Origin: Arcanobacterium haemolyticum DSM 20595
GTDB taxonomy: Bacteria > Actinomycetota > Actinomycetes > Actinomycetales > Actinomycetaceae
NCBI RefSeq assembly: GCF_000092365.1
Contig: NC_014218.1
Span: 1,054,001 to 1,118,000, forward strand
Direction: 5' to 3'
Length of the DNA stretch: 64,000 nucleotides
A program made the translations under genes and the position numbers. Below are positions 21,327 through 30,140 of the stretch, piece by piece (the stretch's first letter is position 1; the number at the start of each line of letters is the position of its first letter). Under the pieces are notes generated by a model. It had not been told where the DNA came from and ran no database searches. It saw nothing but the letters and a program-made list of their open reading frames with translations.

Positions 21327-22572
21327 TAACAGCCATATTCTTACGGCCCTTGCGGATCAGGATGACTCCACCAGCCAGAACATCGGCTTCGGTCAATACA
21401 CGTTCTTCGTCATCAACCTTCTGGTTGTTCAGCGAAACACCACCGGCACCGATGGTTCGGCGTGCCGCACCGCGGCCCTTTTCAAAGGCAAGATCTACAA
21501 GAACGTCTTGCAGGCTTGCACCCAGTTCCGCTTTTACGGACGGAAGTTCAGCAACGGCATCGCGCAGGGTGGCAGCGTCAACGTCAGCAGGTTCCTTCTT
21601 TCCAAACAGCACGGCAGACGCATCCTTAACACGGGCGGTTGTCTCCGCACCGTGAACCCACGTAGTGACTTCATCAGCCAACACTCGTTGTGCTTCGCGT
21701 GCAAACGCACGTTCCGCAACTTCAACTTCAAGTTCTTCAATACGTTCCTTTGGCAGGAAGGTAAACACCTTGAGCATACGGATCACATCGTTATCCGCCG
21801 TGTTCAACCAGAACTGGTAGAACTTGTACGGGCTCAGCATTTCTGGATTCAGCCACACAGCCCCGCCTTCAGTCTTGCCAAACTTGGTGCCATCAGACTT
21901 GGTAATGAGCTGGTTCGTCAGAACATGAACGCTCTTGCCTTCCACCTTGCGAATAAGTTCCATACCACCAACGATGTTGCCCCATTGATCGTTGCCCCCC
22001 AGCTCCAACGTGCAGTTGTACCGGCGGAACAATTCGAGGTAATCGTTTGCTTGCAGGATCTGGTAAGAGAATTCGGTGAAGGAAATGCCTTCGTCTGATT
22101 GCAAACGCCGCGCAACGATATCCTTAGACAGCATGGTTCCCATACGGAAGTGCTTGCCCAGATCGCGCAAGAAATCGATGGCGCTCATGGATTGAGTCCA
22201 ATCCAGGTTGTTCACGGTAATGGCCGCGTTTTCGCCGTCGAAATCAAGCAAGGATTCCAGCTGATCGCGCAACGATTGGGTCCATTGCGCAACGGTCTCA
22301 CGTGTGTTGAGGGAGCGCTCCCCCTTTGGCCGCGGATCGCCGATCAAACCGGTAGCGCCGCCAACAAGAACAATTGGGCGATGCCCCGCCATCTGCAAGT
22401 GCCTCATCATCTTCACGGCAACAAGGTGGCCATGGTGTAAGGACGCCGCGGTTGGATCGAAGCCACAATAGAACGAGATCTTCTCCTCGTTAAGAGCTTT
22501 GCGTAGCTCATCAATATCCGAGTGCTGAGCAATCAGCCCGCGCCACTGGAGTTCTTCGAGGACGTCAACCAA
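21313..22572 (-). CDS. tyrS: Tyrosyl-tRNA synthetase
   Basis: Class I synthetase that charges tRNA-Tyr, about 419 residues. FYCGFDPTAASLHHGHLVAV contains the HIGH-like motif (HHGH), GGNDQWGN is the tyrosine-binding region and TKSDGTKFGKTEGG holds the KMSKS-like loop KFGKT. The C-terminal S4-like domain (GRGAARRTIGAGGVSLNNQ) binds the tRNA. The open frame begins at a TTG at 22587, but AAAGGAACTCCC points to the TTG at 22572 as start, giving a protein beginning LVDVLEELQWRGLIAQHSD. It ends in a strong terminator. Confidence 0.95.
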   Translation of the reverse strand: MVDVLEELQWRGLIAQHSDIDELRKALNEEKISFYCGFDPTAASLHHGHLVAVKMMRHLQMAGHRPIVLVGGATGLIGDPRPKGERSLNTRETVAQWTQSLRDQLESLLDFDGENAAITVNNLDWTQSMSAIDFLRDLGKHFRMGTMLSKDIVARRLQSDEGISFTEFSYQILQANDYLELFRRYNCTLELGGNDQWGNIVGGMELIRKVEGKSVHVLTNQLITKSDGTKFGKTEGGAVWLNPEMLSPYKFYQFWLNTADNDVIRMLKVFTFLPKERIEELEVEVAERAFAREAQRVLADEVTTWVHGAETTARVKDASAVLFGKKEPADVDAATLRDAVAELPSVKAELGASLQDVLVDLAFEKGRGAARRTIGAGGVSLNNQKVDDEERVLTEADVLAGGVILIRKGRKNMAVIHIG

Positions 22573-22762
22573 GGGAGTTCCTTTCAATCGTTCTAGATGT
22601 ACAAAACGTACAAGAACTATTGTGCCTCACGGTTCGCGCACTCTCCAACTTTGTGTAGAAGGGAGTGTGGGACGTACCGCAGTGGAAGCGAGTCTGCGAG
22701 CAACCACGTAAACTATTTTTATTGAAAAGTTGATTATTGAACATCGAGAAGTTGATTTTATC

Positions 22763-24169
22763 GTGTTGAAACAAGCTATTGTCATGGCCTTGGCTTTTAT
22801 GGGGCTGATTATTGGTGCAGGTTTTGCATCGGGCCAGGAACTCCTCCAATTTTTTATTGCTTTTGGTATTCCAGGTATCTGGGGTGCACTTGGAGCAGCG
22901 GCGCTTTTTGCGCTGTCTGGGTATATCGTGATGCAGTTGGGGTCGTATTTTCAGGCGAAAGAGCATTCGGCGGTTTTCGATGAGGTGTCTCATCCGATTG
23001 TCTCCCGTTTGTTGGATGTGTTCACCGTTTTGACCTTGTTTTCGATGGGGTTTGTAATGATTGCTGGAGCGGGCGCGAATTTCCATCAGCAATATGGACT
23101 TCCGGTGTGGGTTGGTTCTTTGGTGATGGTTGGATTGGTGATCGGTGCTGGCATGCTCGACGTCGATAAGGTCACTGCCGTTATTGGTTTCATCACCCCG
23201 TTTATTTTGGTGTTCATTATTATGGCGGCAATTCATTCGTTCACGGATGCCACACTATCGATTAGTGCCTTGGAGCCAGTTGCCACCACGTTAAAGCCGG
23301 CAATTTCTTCATTACTTTTATCCATGATCAATTACGTCACGATGTCAATGGCGTTGGCTATTTCAATGGCGTTGGTGATGGGTGGCAATCTTTTGAACAC
23401 TCGCGTTGCGGGGTTGGGTGGCTTACTTGGTGGCGGTATTTTCGGCATCATGTTGGTTGCGGCCGTGTTGGCAATTTTCGCACAGATTGACAAGGTAAAA
23501 GATGCTCCGATGCCAATGCTTGAGTTGGTGAATCAGATTCATCCGGTAGCAGGTACTGCGATGGCAGTGATCGTGTATGGCATGATTTTTAATACTGCGA
23601 TTGGGTTGTATTATGCGCTTGCGAAGCGTGTTACTGCGTCGTGTCCACAGCTTTTCTTACCTGCGATTACGATTCTTTCGTTGATTGGTTTCGGTTTGTC
23701 GTTTATTGGTTTCGAAGCGCTTGTGGGCACGTTGTATCCGATGATTGGGTATGCGGGCATGATTATGATGGCGATTTTGGCGTACGCCTGGTTTACTCGC
23801 CGCGAGGAGATCAAGCATGAGGACAAGCTTCGCGCACGTATTCGCCGTTTGTTGCGTGTGAAGTGGGATGTGACTCGCGTGTTCACGCGCCGTCACGAAA
23901 ACGCGTTGGTTGCTGCGTTGGAGGAATCGAACGTTGATTCGTTGGAACAGCACCGTGAAGTTTCTGCCGAAGTAGTTGCGGAGATTGAGGACGACGACGA
24001 AGCCGACGTCGAACCTGCCTGGGAAGTGATTTCTCAGCAATGGGAAGAAGAAGCGGCCGCCGAAGAAAACGGTGAAGTCATCACTGAGGGCGAGATGGAT
24101 CGGACAGAAGCCCGAGTTCAAGCACTCGAAGCGCAAGCACAAGATATCGAACGGCCTGAACAACGCTAA
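22763..24169 (+). CDS. YkvI-type polytopic membrane protein with acidic cytoplasmic tail
   Basis: The first 350 residues hold about ten hydrophobic segments and begin VLKQAIVMALAFMGLIIGAG, FASGQELLQFFIAFG, the hallmark of the YkvI family. These belong to the APC-type transporter fold; the substrate is unknown. About 120 further residues are hydrophilic, starting with a basic patch (RARIRRLLRVKWDVTRVFTR) and ending acidic and helical; this tail is longer than is usual for the family. I prefer the GTG at 22763 because AGAAG precedes it; an in-frame TTG at 22730 is possible. It is divergent from tyrS and converges on the nitroreductase gene at a shared terminator. Confidence 0.8.
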   Translation: MLKQAIVMALAFMGLIIGAGFASGQELLQFFIAFGIPGIWGALGAAALFALSGYIVMQLGSYFQAKEHSAVFDEVSHPIVSRLLDVFTVLTLFSMGFVMIAGAGANFHQQYGLPVWVGSLVMVGLVIGAGMLDVDKVTAVIGFITPFILVFIIMAAIHSFTDATLSISALEPVATTLKPAISSLLLSMINYVTMSMALAISMALVMGGNLLNTRVAGLGGLLGGGIFGIMLVAAVLAIFAQIDKVKDAPMPMLELVNQIHPVAGTAMAVIVYGMIFNTAIGLYYALAKRVTASCPQLFLPAITILSLIGFGLSFIGFEALVGTLYPMIGYAGMIMMAILAYAWFTRREEIKHEDKLRARIRRLLRVKWDVTRVFTRRHENALVAALEESNVDSLEQHREVSAEVVAEIEDDDEADVEPAWEVISQQWEEEAAAEENGEVITEGEMDRTEARVQALEAQAQDIERPEQR

Positions 24170-24173
24170 GTAA

Positions 24174-24214
24174 TACGTTGAAGGGCGACGCACAAGGCGT
24201 CGCCCTTCAACGTA
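24174..24214. terminator. Bidirectional terminator between convergent genes
   Basis: A nearly perfect stem (CGTTGAAGGGCGACG against CGTCGCCCTTCAACG, further extended by flanking pairs) with a short loop lies between the stops of the YkvI-like and nitroreductase genes. Confidence 0.9.
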
Positions 24215-24222
24215 TCTGCTTA

Positions 24223-24963
24223 TTACAGGCCGAATCCTTGTGCCTTGACATGGTCAAAGAACGCGTCTTTCACCGGAGTCGATTGTAGTTTTCGCACAAC
24301 CTGGGTGGTAAACGCATCCATTCGCCTATTCATGTCACGGGTATCGTAATAGGTGGTCATCTCCGCATCGTAATCATGGAGCGCTTCACACCATGATTCT
24401 GGTTCACAGTAGGCATTTTCCATTACTCGTAAGTTTGTTGGAATACGCGGTTTAAGCTGCGGTTCTTGCCCAGGATAGCCCACGATCATTCCTAACGCAG
24501 GGAACGTGTAACGTGGAAGGCTCAAGGCTTCTACTAATGCTGGAATGTCATTAAGGATCGAACCGAGTAACGTAACGCCCAGCCCAGCCGATTCTGCTGC
24601 CACAGTCATGTTCTGAATCATCAACACGGCATCCGTGAAGCCTTCACGGAAGGCATCTGCAGATGTTGCTGGTGTGGTATCTGCACAATGTTCTTCTAAA
24701 ATCCGGAAGCTTCGGCGAGTATCAACAATTGCCACAATCAATTCAGGAGCACGTGCAATGTACTCTTGGCTCCCGATCTGCGCTAGCCGCCCACGAAGTT
24801 CTGGCGATGTGACCCGAATCAAGGCGGCATGCTGAAAACCACGCGAAGTTGACGTATGCATAGCAACCTCAAACAGCGTAGCCATCACGTTTTCTGAGAC
24901 GGGCGTATCTGCAAACTCTCGAATCGATCGATGCGCCAACTGCGCATTGATCGTGTCATTCAT
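24223..24963 (-). CDS. NADPH-dependent nitroreductase family oxidoreductase (NfsA-like)
   Basis: A 246-residue FMN-dependent nitroreductase-fold protein. The N-terminal HRSIREFADTPVS segment binds the FMN phosphate, and GLGVTLLGSILNDIPALVEA is the typical C-terminal half motif followed by ALGMIVGYPGQEP. NfsA-type enzymes reduce nitroaromatics, quinones or flavins with NADPH. The natural substrate is unknown. The start overlaps argR by four bases, so it is the last gene of the argD-like/argR operon although nothing links its chemistry to arginine. Confidence 0.85.
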   Translation of the reverse strand: MNDTINAQLAHRSIREFADTPVSENVMATLFEVAMHTSTSRGFQHAALIRVTSPELRGRLAQIGSQEYIARAPELIVAIVDTRRSFRILEEHCADTTPATSADAFREGFTDAVLMIQNMTVAAESAGLGVTLLGSILNDIPALVEALSLPRYTFPALGMIVGYPGQEPQLKPRIPTNLRVMENAYCEPESWCEALHDYDAEMTTYYDTRDMNRRMDAFTTQVVRKLQSTPVKDAFFDHVKAQGFGL

Positions 24964-25469
24964 GATGCGTCCTCAGTTGAACGTGCATGGGCAGTATCCA
25001 ACAGCTCCCCCTTTAATTCAACAGCGCGTTCAGCCGAAGCTGTAATCACAAGAACCGTGTCGTCACCTGCGATGCACCCTAAAACGCCATCGATAACGGC
25101 ACGATCAAGCGATGACGCTAAGAGTTGCGCAGCGCCAGGAGGCGTACGGAGCACAATCTGGTTTTCAGCATGCTGCGCGCTCACCAACAGTTCACGTGCC
25201 CACCGATTTAACTGGGCCCGAACACCATTATCAGCCACCGCAAGATCATTGACTGCAGGGATTCGATACACCCGCTGGCCAGCCGAATTATGTTCTTTAT
25301 ATGCGCGCAATTCTTCCAAATCACGCGAAAGCGTAGCCTGAGTTACTGCAATCCCCTGTTCTTGCAACAGGCGACGCAGCTGCCCTTGAGACGAAACTGT
25401 GGTAGTTTCAACAACTGCAATAATTCGTGCTTGACGTGCGGCCCTTGTTGTTGGGATAGAAACACTCAT
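24960..25469 (-). CDS. argR: Arginine repressor
   Basis: The 169-residue protein has the ArgR winged helix (SSQGQLRRLLQEQGIAVTQA, then TLSRDLEELRAYK). The C-terminal oligomerisation and arginine-binding domain is also present, with GVLGCIAGDDTVLVITAS including the conserved GD pair. ArgR binds arginine and represses biosynthetic genes at ARG boxes. It overlaps the argD-like gene upstream and the nitroreductase gene downstream, four bases each. The other arginine genes that normally surround it (argC, J, B, F, G, H) are absent from this window. Confidence 0.93.
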   Translation of the reverse strand: MSVSIPTTRAARQARIIAVVETTTVSSQGQLRRLLQEQGIAVTQATLSRDLEELRAYKEHNSAGQRVYRIPAVNDLAVADNGVRAQLNRWARELLVSAQHAENQIVLRTPPGAAQLLASSLDRAVIDGVLGCIAGDDTVLVITASAERAVELKGELLDTAHARSTEDAS

Positions 25470-26611
25470 GCGTACTCCTTTAACTCTGCCATCGCTGCAA
25501 TAAATGGGCGCAGATCATCTCGCGTAATAATCAACGGTGGCAACAAGCGAATCTGCTCCCCACTTGTTGACGACACTAAAAAGCCTTTTTCTCGAAGCCG
25601 GCGTTCGTAATCTGCTGCATCCGGCACCGCAACTGCCAGCATCAGGCCTTCGCCTTGGACTTCATAGGCTAGCGCCTCCAACTGAGCCTTCAGCCAGGCA
25701 CCAGTGCGAACCACGTGAGGCAACAATGGCTCCACTGTGTTCAACACACACAAACCTGCCGCCGTAGCCAACGGATTACCACCAGTAGACGAAGCCTCCA
25801 ATCCGCGCTGAACCAAACGGCCCGCCGTTTGAAAACCAATAGTCACACCGATAGGAACGCCGCCACCCAAACCACGAGCAACCGTAATCACATCAGCTAC
25901 CACACGCGGAGTATGAGCAAACCAACGGCCAGTCCGGCCAACAGCAGAAAGCGACTCATCAACAATCAGCAACGCCCGGAACCGATCGCACAAATCACGA
26001 ACGCGGCCCAGTTCGTGATCGTTCAAACGCTCGATGGAACGGCCATGGTGAACGTCGATAACGCACGCCGCAACGTCGTCGTCAAAAGCACTCTCCAACT
26101 CCGCCGCGTTCTGAACAACCTGAACCCCAGAAAGAAGCGGCTCAAACGGGGCACGATACGCTTCGTCAGCCAACGACAAAGCGCCCATCGTACGCCCATG
26201 ATACGAACGATTCAGAGTCAAAATCCGGCCACGCGGCTTATGCAAGCGAGCCATCTTCAACGCAGCTTCCATCGCCTCCGAACCCGAATTCGAAAAGAAA
26301 ACCCGCGCCGTAGCACCCAAATATCCTTCATCGGACAAACACTGCTGCAAACGTTCCGCCAACGCAACCTGCGGCTCCGTAGCAAAACTATTCGATACGT
26401 GACAGATCTTCTCCGCCTGCGCCAACAACGCAGAACGCAACTGCGGATGATTATGCCCAAGTGACGTGACCCCACCACCGGAATCCAAATCCAAATAGGA
26501 TCGCCCCTCAGAATCCCATACGGTAACGCCCTCTCCCCTGGTCAAAACCAACGGAGGCAAGCCGTATGCGGCCATCATGCTTTGATCGTAACGCGGAATC
26601 AGATCAGACAT
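25466..26611 (-). CDS. ArgD-like class III aminotransferase lacking the catalytic lysine
   Basis: The 381-residue protein follows acetylornithine aminotransferase from end to end: LGHNHPQL, FFSNSGSEAMEAALKMAR (about 105-122), YHGRTMGALSLADEAYRAPF, VGRTGRWFAH and SSTGGNPLA. But the lysine that forms the Schiff base with PLP, in ITLAK-GLGGGVPIG, is arginine here (ITVARGLGGGVPIG, Arg246, codon CGT). Two further motifs are altered: the EPIQGEGG loop reads DVHHGRS, and DEVQTGIGR reads DESLSAVGR. The frame is intact and overlaps argR, so it is either a recent functional loss or a re-used, non-catalytic relative. A preceding ARG-box-like site fits ArgR control. Confidence 0.88.
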   Translation of the reverse strand: MSDLIPRYDQSMMAAYGLPPLVLTRGEGVTVWDSEGRSYLDLDSGGGVTSLGHNHPQLRSALLAQAEKICHVSNSFATEPQVALAERLQQCLSDEGYLGATARVFFSNSGSEAMEAALKMARLHKPRGRILTLNRSYHGRTMGALSLADEAYRAPFEPLLSGVQVVQNAAELESAFDDDVAACVIDVHHGRSIERLNDHELGRVRDLCDRFRALLIVDESLSAVGRTGRWFAHTPRVVADVITVARGLGGGVPIGVTIGFQTAGRLVQRGLEASSTGGNPLATAAGLCVLNTVEPLLPHVVRTGAWLKAQLEALAYEVQGEGLMLAVAVPDAADYERRLREKGFLVSSTSGEQIRLLPPLIITRDDLRPFIAAMAELKEYA

Positions 26612-26638
26612 ACCGAACCTAACTTCTACTCAACTTCT

Positions 26639-26652
26639 CGCATAACTATACA
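26639..26652. promoter_or_regulatory. ARG-box-like site in front of the argD-like gene
   Basis: On the minus strand TGTATAGTTATGCG resembles half of an ArgR box (imperfect dyad TGyATA-TATGCr) and contains TATAGT, a good -10. It lies about 28 bases before the start codon. A repressor bound here would block the promoter. The match was judged by eye only. Confidence 0.4.
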
Positions 26653-26701
26653 AGCGAAACCTGAATAGAACGTGACAAAAAGATGTTAGCCCCGTAACGT
26701 C

Positions 26702-27487
26702 TTACGCATTCTCCCACGGAGTCAAACGCAACTTGCGCTCTTCGGGCCCGATGCCACGCTGCGAACGCGCCCGCAAATCCGCAAGCAAATCCGTGCCTGC
26801 ACGAACCTGCGCACCCGCAATCCCGTCAAGCTCACCATCAGCAATCGCACCAATAATCTCCGCAACCTCAGACGGATCGTTCCACTCCGTACGCCCCTCA
26901 TGCATCACACGATTCGCAGTCATATCAGTACGCACAACACCCGGCGCAACCGAAAACACCCGCAAACCAAACTGCGCACCCGCCTCATGCAACGAACCAG
27001 CAAACCGCAACAACGCAGTCTTAGACACGTAATACGACGACGCCAAATCCGCATCCCACACCGCAGCACCAGACGACAAATCCACAATCCGGCCGCCACC
27101 ACGCTCAATCATGTGCGGAACCAACGCGTGCGAAATCAAATACGGGGCACGCACATTAATCTCCTGTGTACGCCACCACGCCTCCGGATCCGTCTCCCAC
27201 GGCAACGCTTCTTCCGCCATGAAGCCCGCATTATTCACAATCAAATCAACCGGGTACTCCGCGATCGAATCCAACGTGCGATTCAACGCTGAGGCGTCAG
27301 CCAAATCCACACCGAACGTGACAACCTCTGCCCCACGCGCATTACACGCCCGCGCCGTATCGTAGAGCGCTTCCTGTGAACGAGCAAGCAAAAGAAGCGT
27401 GCGACCGGGGCAAGCCAGCCGGCGCGCCAGATGAGAACCAATACCGCGCGATGCGCCGGTGAGCAAAACAGTGTTCGAAGCAGTCAT
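26702..27487 (-). CDS. Short-chain dehydrogenase/reductase
   Basis: A classical SDR of 261 residues: TGASRGIG near the N-terminus (NAD(P) binding), NNAGF, the catalytic Ser in VDLSSGA and the YxxxK pair in SSYYVSKTALLRFAG. The basic residue after the glycine motif (LLARSQ) suggests NADPH. The substrate cannot be told from sequence. It stands between the argD-like operon and pheT. The -10-like TAGACT lies six bases before the ATG, which suggests a leaderless transcript. Confidence 0.88.
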   Translation of the reverse strand: MTASNTVLLTGASRGIGSHLARRLACPGRTLLLLARSQEALYDTARACNARGAEVVTFGVDLADASALNRTLDSIAEYPVDLIVNNAGFMAEEALPWETDPEAWWRTQEINVRAPYLISHALVPHMIERGGGRIVDLSSGAAVWDADLASSYYVSKTALLRFAGSLHEAGAQFGLRVFSVAPGVVRTDMTANRVMHEGRTEWNDPSEVAEIIGAIADGELDGIAGAQVRAGTDLLADLRARSQRGIGPEERKLRLTPWENA

Positions 27488-27503
27488 AAGGGCAGTCTAG
27501 CGC

Positions 27504-27531
27504 GTGAGGCGGGCACATGTGCCCGCCTCAC
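27504..27531. terminator. 28-base perfect palindrome after pheT
   Basis: GTGAGGCGGGCAC joins its exact complement across a two-base centre. It lies 30 bases beyond the pheT stop and just before the SDR promoter. There is no T-run, so it is a U-less terminator, or a protein-binding site. The small spacer holds both functions. Confidence 0.7.
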
Positions 27532-27560
27532 TGAGTGTTGTTAAACAACAACGTAAGAAA

Positions 27561-30140
27561 TTAGCCGCGCAATTCCGCGCCGAACTTCTTGCCCGTCTTC
27601 TTAATAATGCGCTTACGCACCGACGCTGCTTCTTCAGCAGTCAACGTATGATCCGTTCCGCGCAGACGCAATGCAAACGCTAGCGATTTCTTTCCTTCTG
27701 GAATCTGATCGCCAGTGTAAACATCGAACAAGCGTACGTCCTCAAGGATCTCTCCAGCGGCTTCACGAATCACGGATTCTACCTGGGACGATGGGAGATC
27801 TGCATCCACCACCAGCGCGATATCTTCCTTCGCTGCCGGGAACGCACTCACTGGTGTAACCGACATCGGACTATCAGACAGTGCCGTGAGGAGAACATCC
27901 GCGTCCACTTCAAACGCGATCGAACGCGCCGGAAGATCGAACGCCTGGCACACCTTTGGTGCAAGTTCGCCCGCATAACCGATCACATGGCCGTTTACAG
28001 ATGCTTCCGCACCGCGCCCTGGATGAAGTGGGGCGTGATCCACGTTGGCGAATTCTACCTTGCCGCCGAGCGTACAGACCAACGTATCAACCGCTGCCAA
28101 CGCATCGCGCCAATCCCAGGTAACAGCAGGCATATCTGCACATGCTTGTGCCACCAGCGGCGTTGCAACACCAGCAATGTGGTGAGGCTGGGCTGGCATC
28201 GCAGCAGCAAGAGCCGCAAGCTGTTCATCAGTTGGACGGCCACCGACATTAGGAGTGGTTGCTGGAACAAGAGCATCTGGGCGCGTAACCAGGGAGGATT
28301 CGAAAATAGCCACTGCCGGGTTAGAGCGAGCCACATTCATCTTCGCTGTGTCAAGGAGAGAATCGAGAATCGACGTACGCATGTACGGCGCTTCATCCTG
28401 CAACGGGTTCGCCAACACGATCGCGCTACGGCGGGAATCTTCTGCTGGAATAAGCTGCTTATCGAACGTTCCAGCTGAAACGAACGGGTAGGACAGAACC
28501 TGAGTCCACCCCTGTTCAGCAAGCGCACGAACCATATCGCGCTGATGGCGCTGGCGCTTGGTCAGGCCTGCACCGCCACGCGGAGTTGGCAGAATCGATG
28601 CGATCTCATCGTAGCCAACAAGGCGAGCAACTTCTTCCACAAAGTGAGCAGGGCCTACAAGATCTGGACGCCATGGAGCTGGCGTCACCTGCAGGGTGCC
28701 CCGGCCTTCCACCGTACAGCCGATCTCTTCCAAGATCCGCACGATATCGGCTTCTGGAACGTTCAGACCGGTGAGACGGCGAACATCATCCGTTGCGAAT
28801 TCAATCGGAGCGATTGCAGGAACCGTGTTCACATCGCACACGCCCTCATCGATCGTGCCGCCACCGAAATCAGCGAGCAACTCTGCCACCATTTGCGCAG
28901 CGATCGGCGCGAGTGTTGGATCAACACCGCGTTCGAACCGCTTCGATGCTTCAGACGGAAGACGATGACGACGTGCCATACGTGCTACCGATACCTGATC
29001 GAAATGAGCCGCTTCGATCAAGATATCCGTGGTTTCATCAGAAACCTCGGTATCCAAACCGCCCATCGTGCCAGCCAGGCCAACAACGCGTGCGCCTTCA
29101 CCACCACAAGAATCAGCAATCACCAGATCTTCAGGATCAAGCGTGCGTTCAACCGAATCGAGCGTAGTGACCGTTTCACCCGCGCGAGCACGGCGAACAA
29201 CCAACGGAGCTTCAACTTTGCCAAGATCGTATGCATGGAGTGGCTGCCCCAAATCCAGCATGACGTAGTTCGTGGCATCCACAGCCAACGAAATCGGACG
29301 CATACCAGCCGCAGTTAGCCGATCCTGCATCCACTTTGGCGATTGTGCCGCCGAATTTACGCCACGCACAATACGAGTAACGAAGCGATCGGCCCCTGGA
29401 ACACCATGGATTGGTGCATCGTCACGAACAACAACCGCGAAACCAGAATCATTCGGTGTTGCCAGATCCGTTGCCAAGTTTTCTTCCAAACCAGGATCCG
29501 TAAACTTCGCCCCCGTAGAGTGAGCGTATTCGCGTGCTACACCGCGCATCGAAAAGCAATATCCACGATCTGGAGTCACGTTAATTTCAAGCGTTTCACC
29601 GCCAAGCCCAAGATACGGCAACACGGATTCACCAACAGCTGGGAGGTTCGCGGCAGCGGCGTCGTCGTCAGAATGAGCCAAAACGATAATCCCATCGTGA
29701 TCCTGGCCCAACCCCAATTCACGCGCCGAACAAATCATGCCATCAGACACGTGACCGTACGTCTTACGCGCAGCAATCGCAAAATCGCCCGGAAGCACCG
29801 CGCCAGGAAGCGACACAACCACGTAATCGCCTTCCACAAAATTGTGCGCACCACAAATAATCCCACGCGACGGGAAATCCACAGGTTCTTTGCCCTCACC
29901 TGGAGCATCATTGTGCGAACCAACATCCACGCGGCAGTAGTTAATCAGCTTGCCGTTCTTCTGCTCTTCCTTAACGAGGGTGAGGACTTTGCCGACGACG
30001 ATCGGCCCAGTGACGTCTGGAGCATGAATTTCTTCTTCCTCCAAGCCGACCTTCACAAGATCTGCAGCAAGTTGAGACGCAGTCAAATCTTCGGGAACTT
30101 CCACATGGCTAGCCAGCCAATCAATTGGAATAAGTGGCAT
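27561..30140 (-). CDS. pheT: Phenylalanyl-tRNA synthetase beta subunit
   Basis: The 859-residue subunit begins [19 protein letters not shown]. Its parts are an N-terminal tRNA-binding OB fold (VGKVLTLVKEEQKNG through GMICSARELGL), the B3/B4 editing domain, B5 (FERGVDPTLAP region) and the C-terminal ferredoxin-like anticodon-binding domain (VSAFPAAKEDIALVVD). The length is typical of actinobacteria. With PheS it forms the alpha2-beta2 enzyme that charges tRNA-Phe. It directly abuts pheS. Confidence 0.96.
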   Translation of the reverse strand: MPLIPIDWLASHVEVPEDLTASQLAADLVKVGLEEEEIHAPDVTGPIVVGKVLTLVKEEQKNGKLINYCRVDVGSHNDAPGEGKEPVDFPSRGIICGAHNFVEGDYVVVSLPGAVLPGDFAIAARKTYGHVSDGMICSARELGLGQDHDGIIVLAHSDDDAAAANLPAVGESVLPYLGLGGETLEINVTPDRGYCFSMRGVAREYAHSTGAKFTDPGLEENLATDLATPNDSGFAVVVRDDAPIHGVPGADRFVTRIVRGVNSAAQSPKWMQDRLTAAGMRPISLAVDATNYVMLDLGQPLHAYDLGKVEAPLVVRRARAGETVTTLDSVERTLDPEDLVIADSCGGEGARVVGLAGTMGGLDTEVSDETTDILIEAAHFDQVSVARMARRHRLPSEASKRFERGVDPTLAPIAAQMVAELLADFGGGTIDEGVCDVNTVPAIAPIEFATDDVRRLTGLNVPEADIVRILEEIGCTVEGRGTLQVTPAPWRPDLVGPAHFVEEVARLVGYDEIASILPTPRGGAGLTKRQRHQRDMVRALAEQGWTQVLSYPFVSAGTFDKQLIPAEDSRRSAIVLANPLQDEAPYMRTSILDSLLDTAKMNVARSNPAVAIFESSLVTRPDALVPATTPNVGGRPTDEQLAALAAAMPAQPHHIAGVATPLVAQACADMPAVTWDWRDALAAVDTLVCTLGGKVEFANVDHAPLHPGRGAEASVNGHVIGYAGELAPKVCQAFDLPARSIAFEVDADVLLTALSDSPMSVTPVSAFPAAKEDIALVVDADLPSSQVESVIREAAGEILEDVRLFDVYTGDQIPEGKKSLAFALRLRGTDHTLTAEEAASVRKRIIKKTGKKFGAELRG

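Noticed and set aside
22573-22762. T-box or other leader in front of tyrS
   Set aside because: The spacer is under 200 bases and has neither a T-box motif nor a terminator-like stem.
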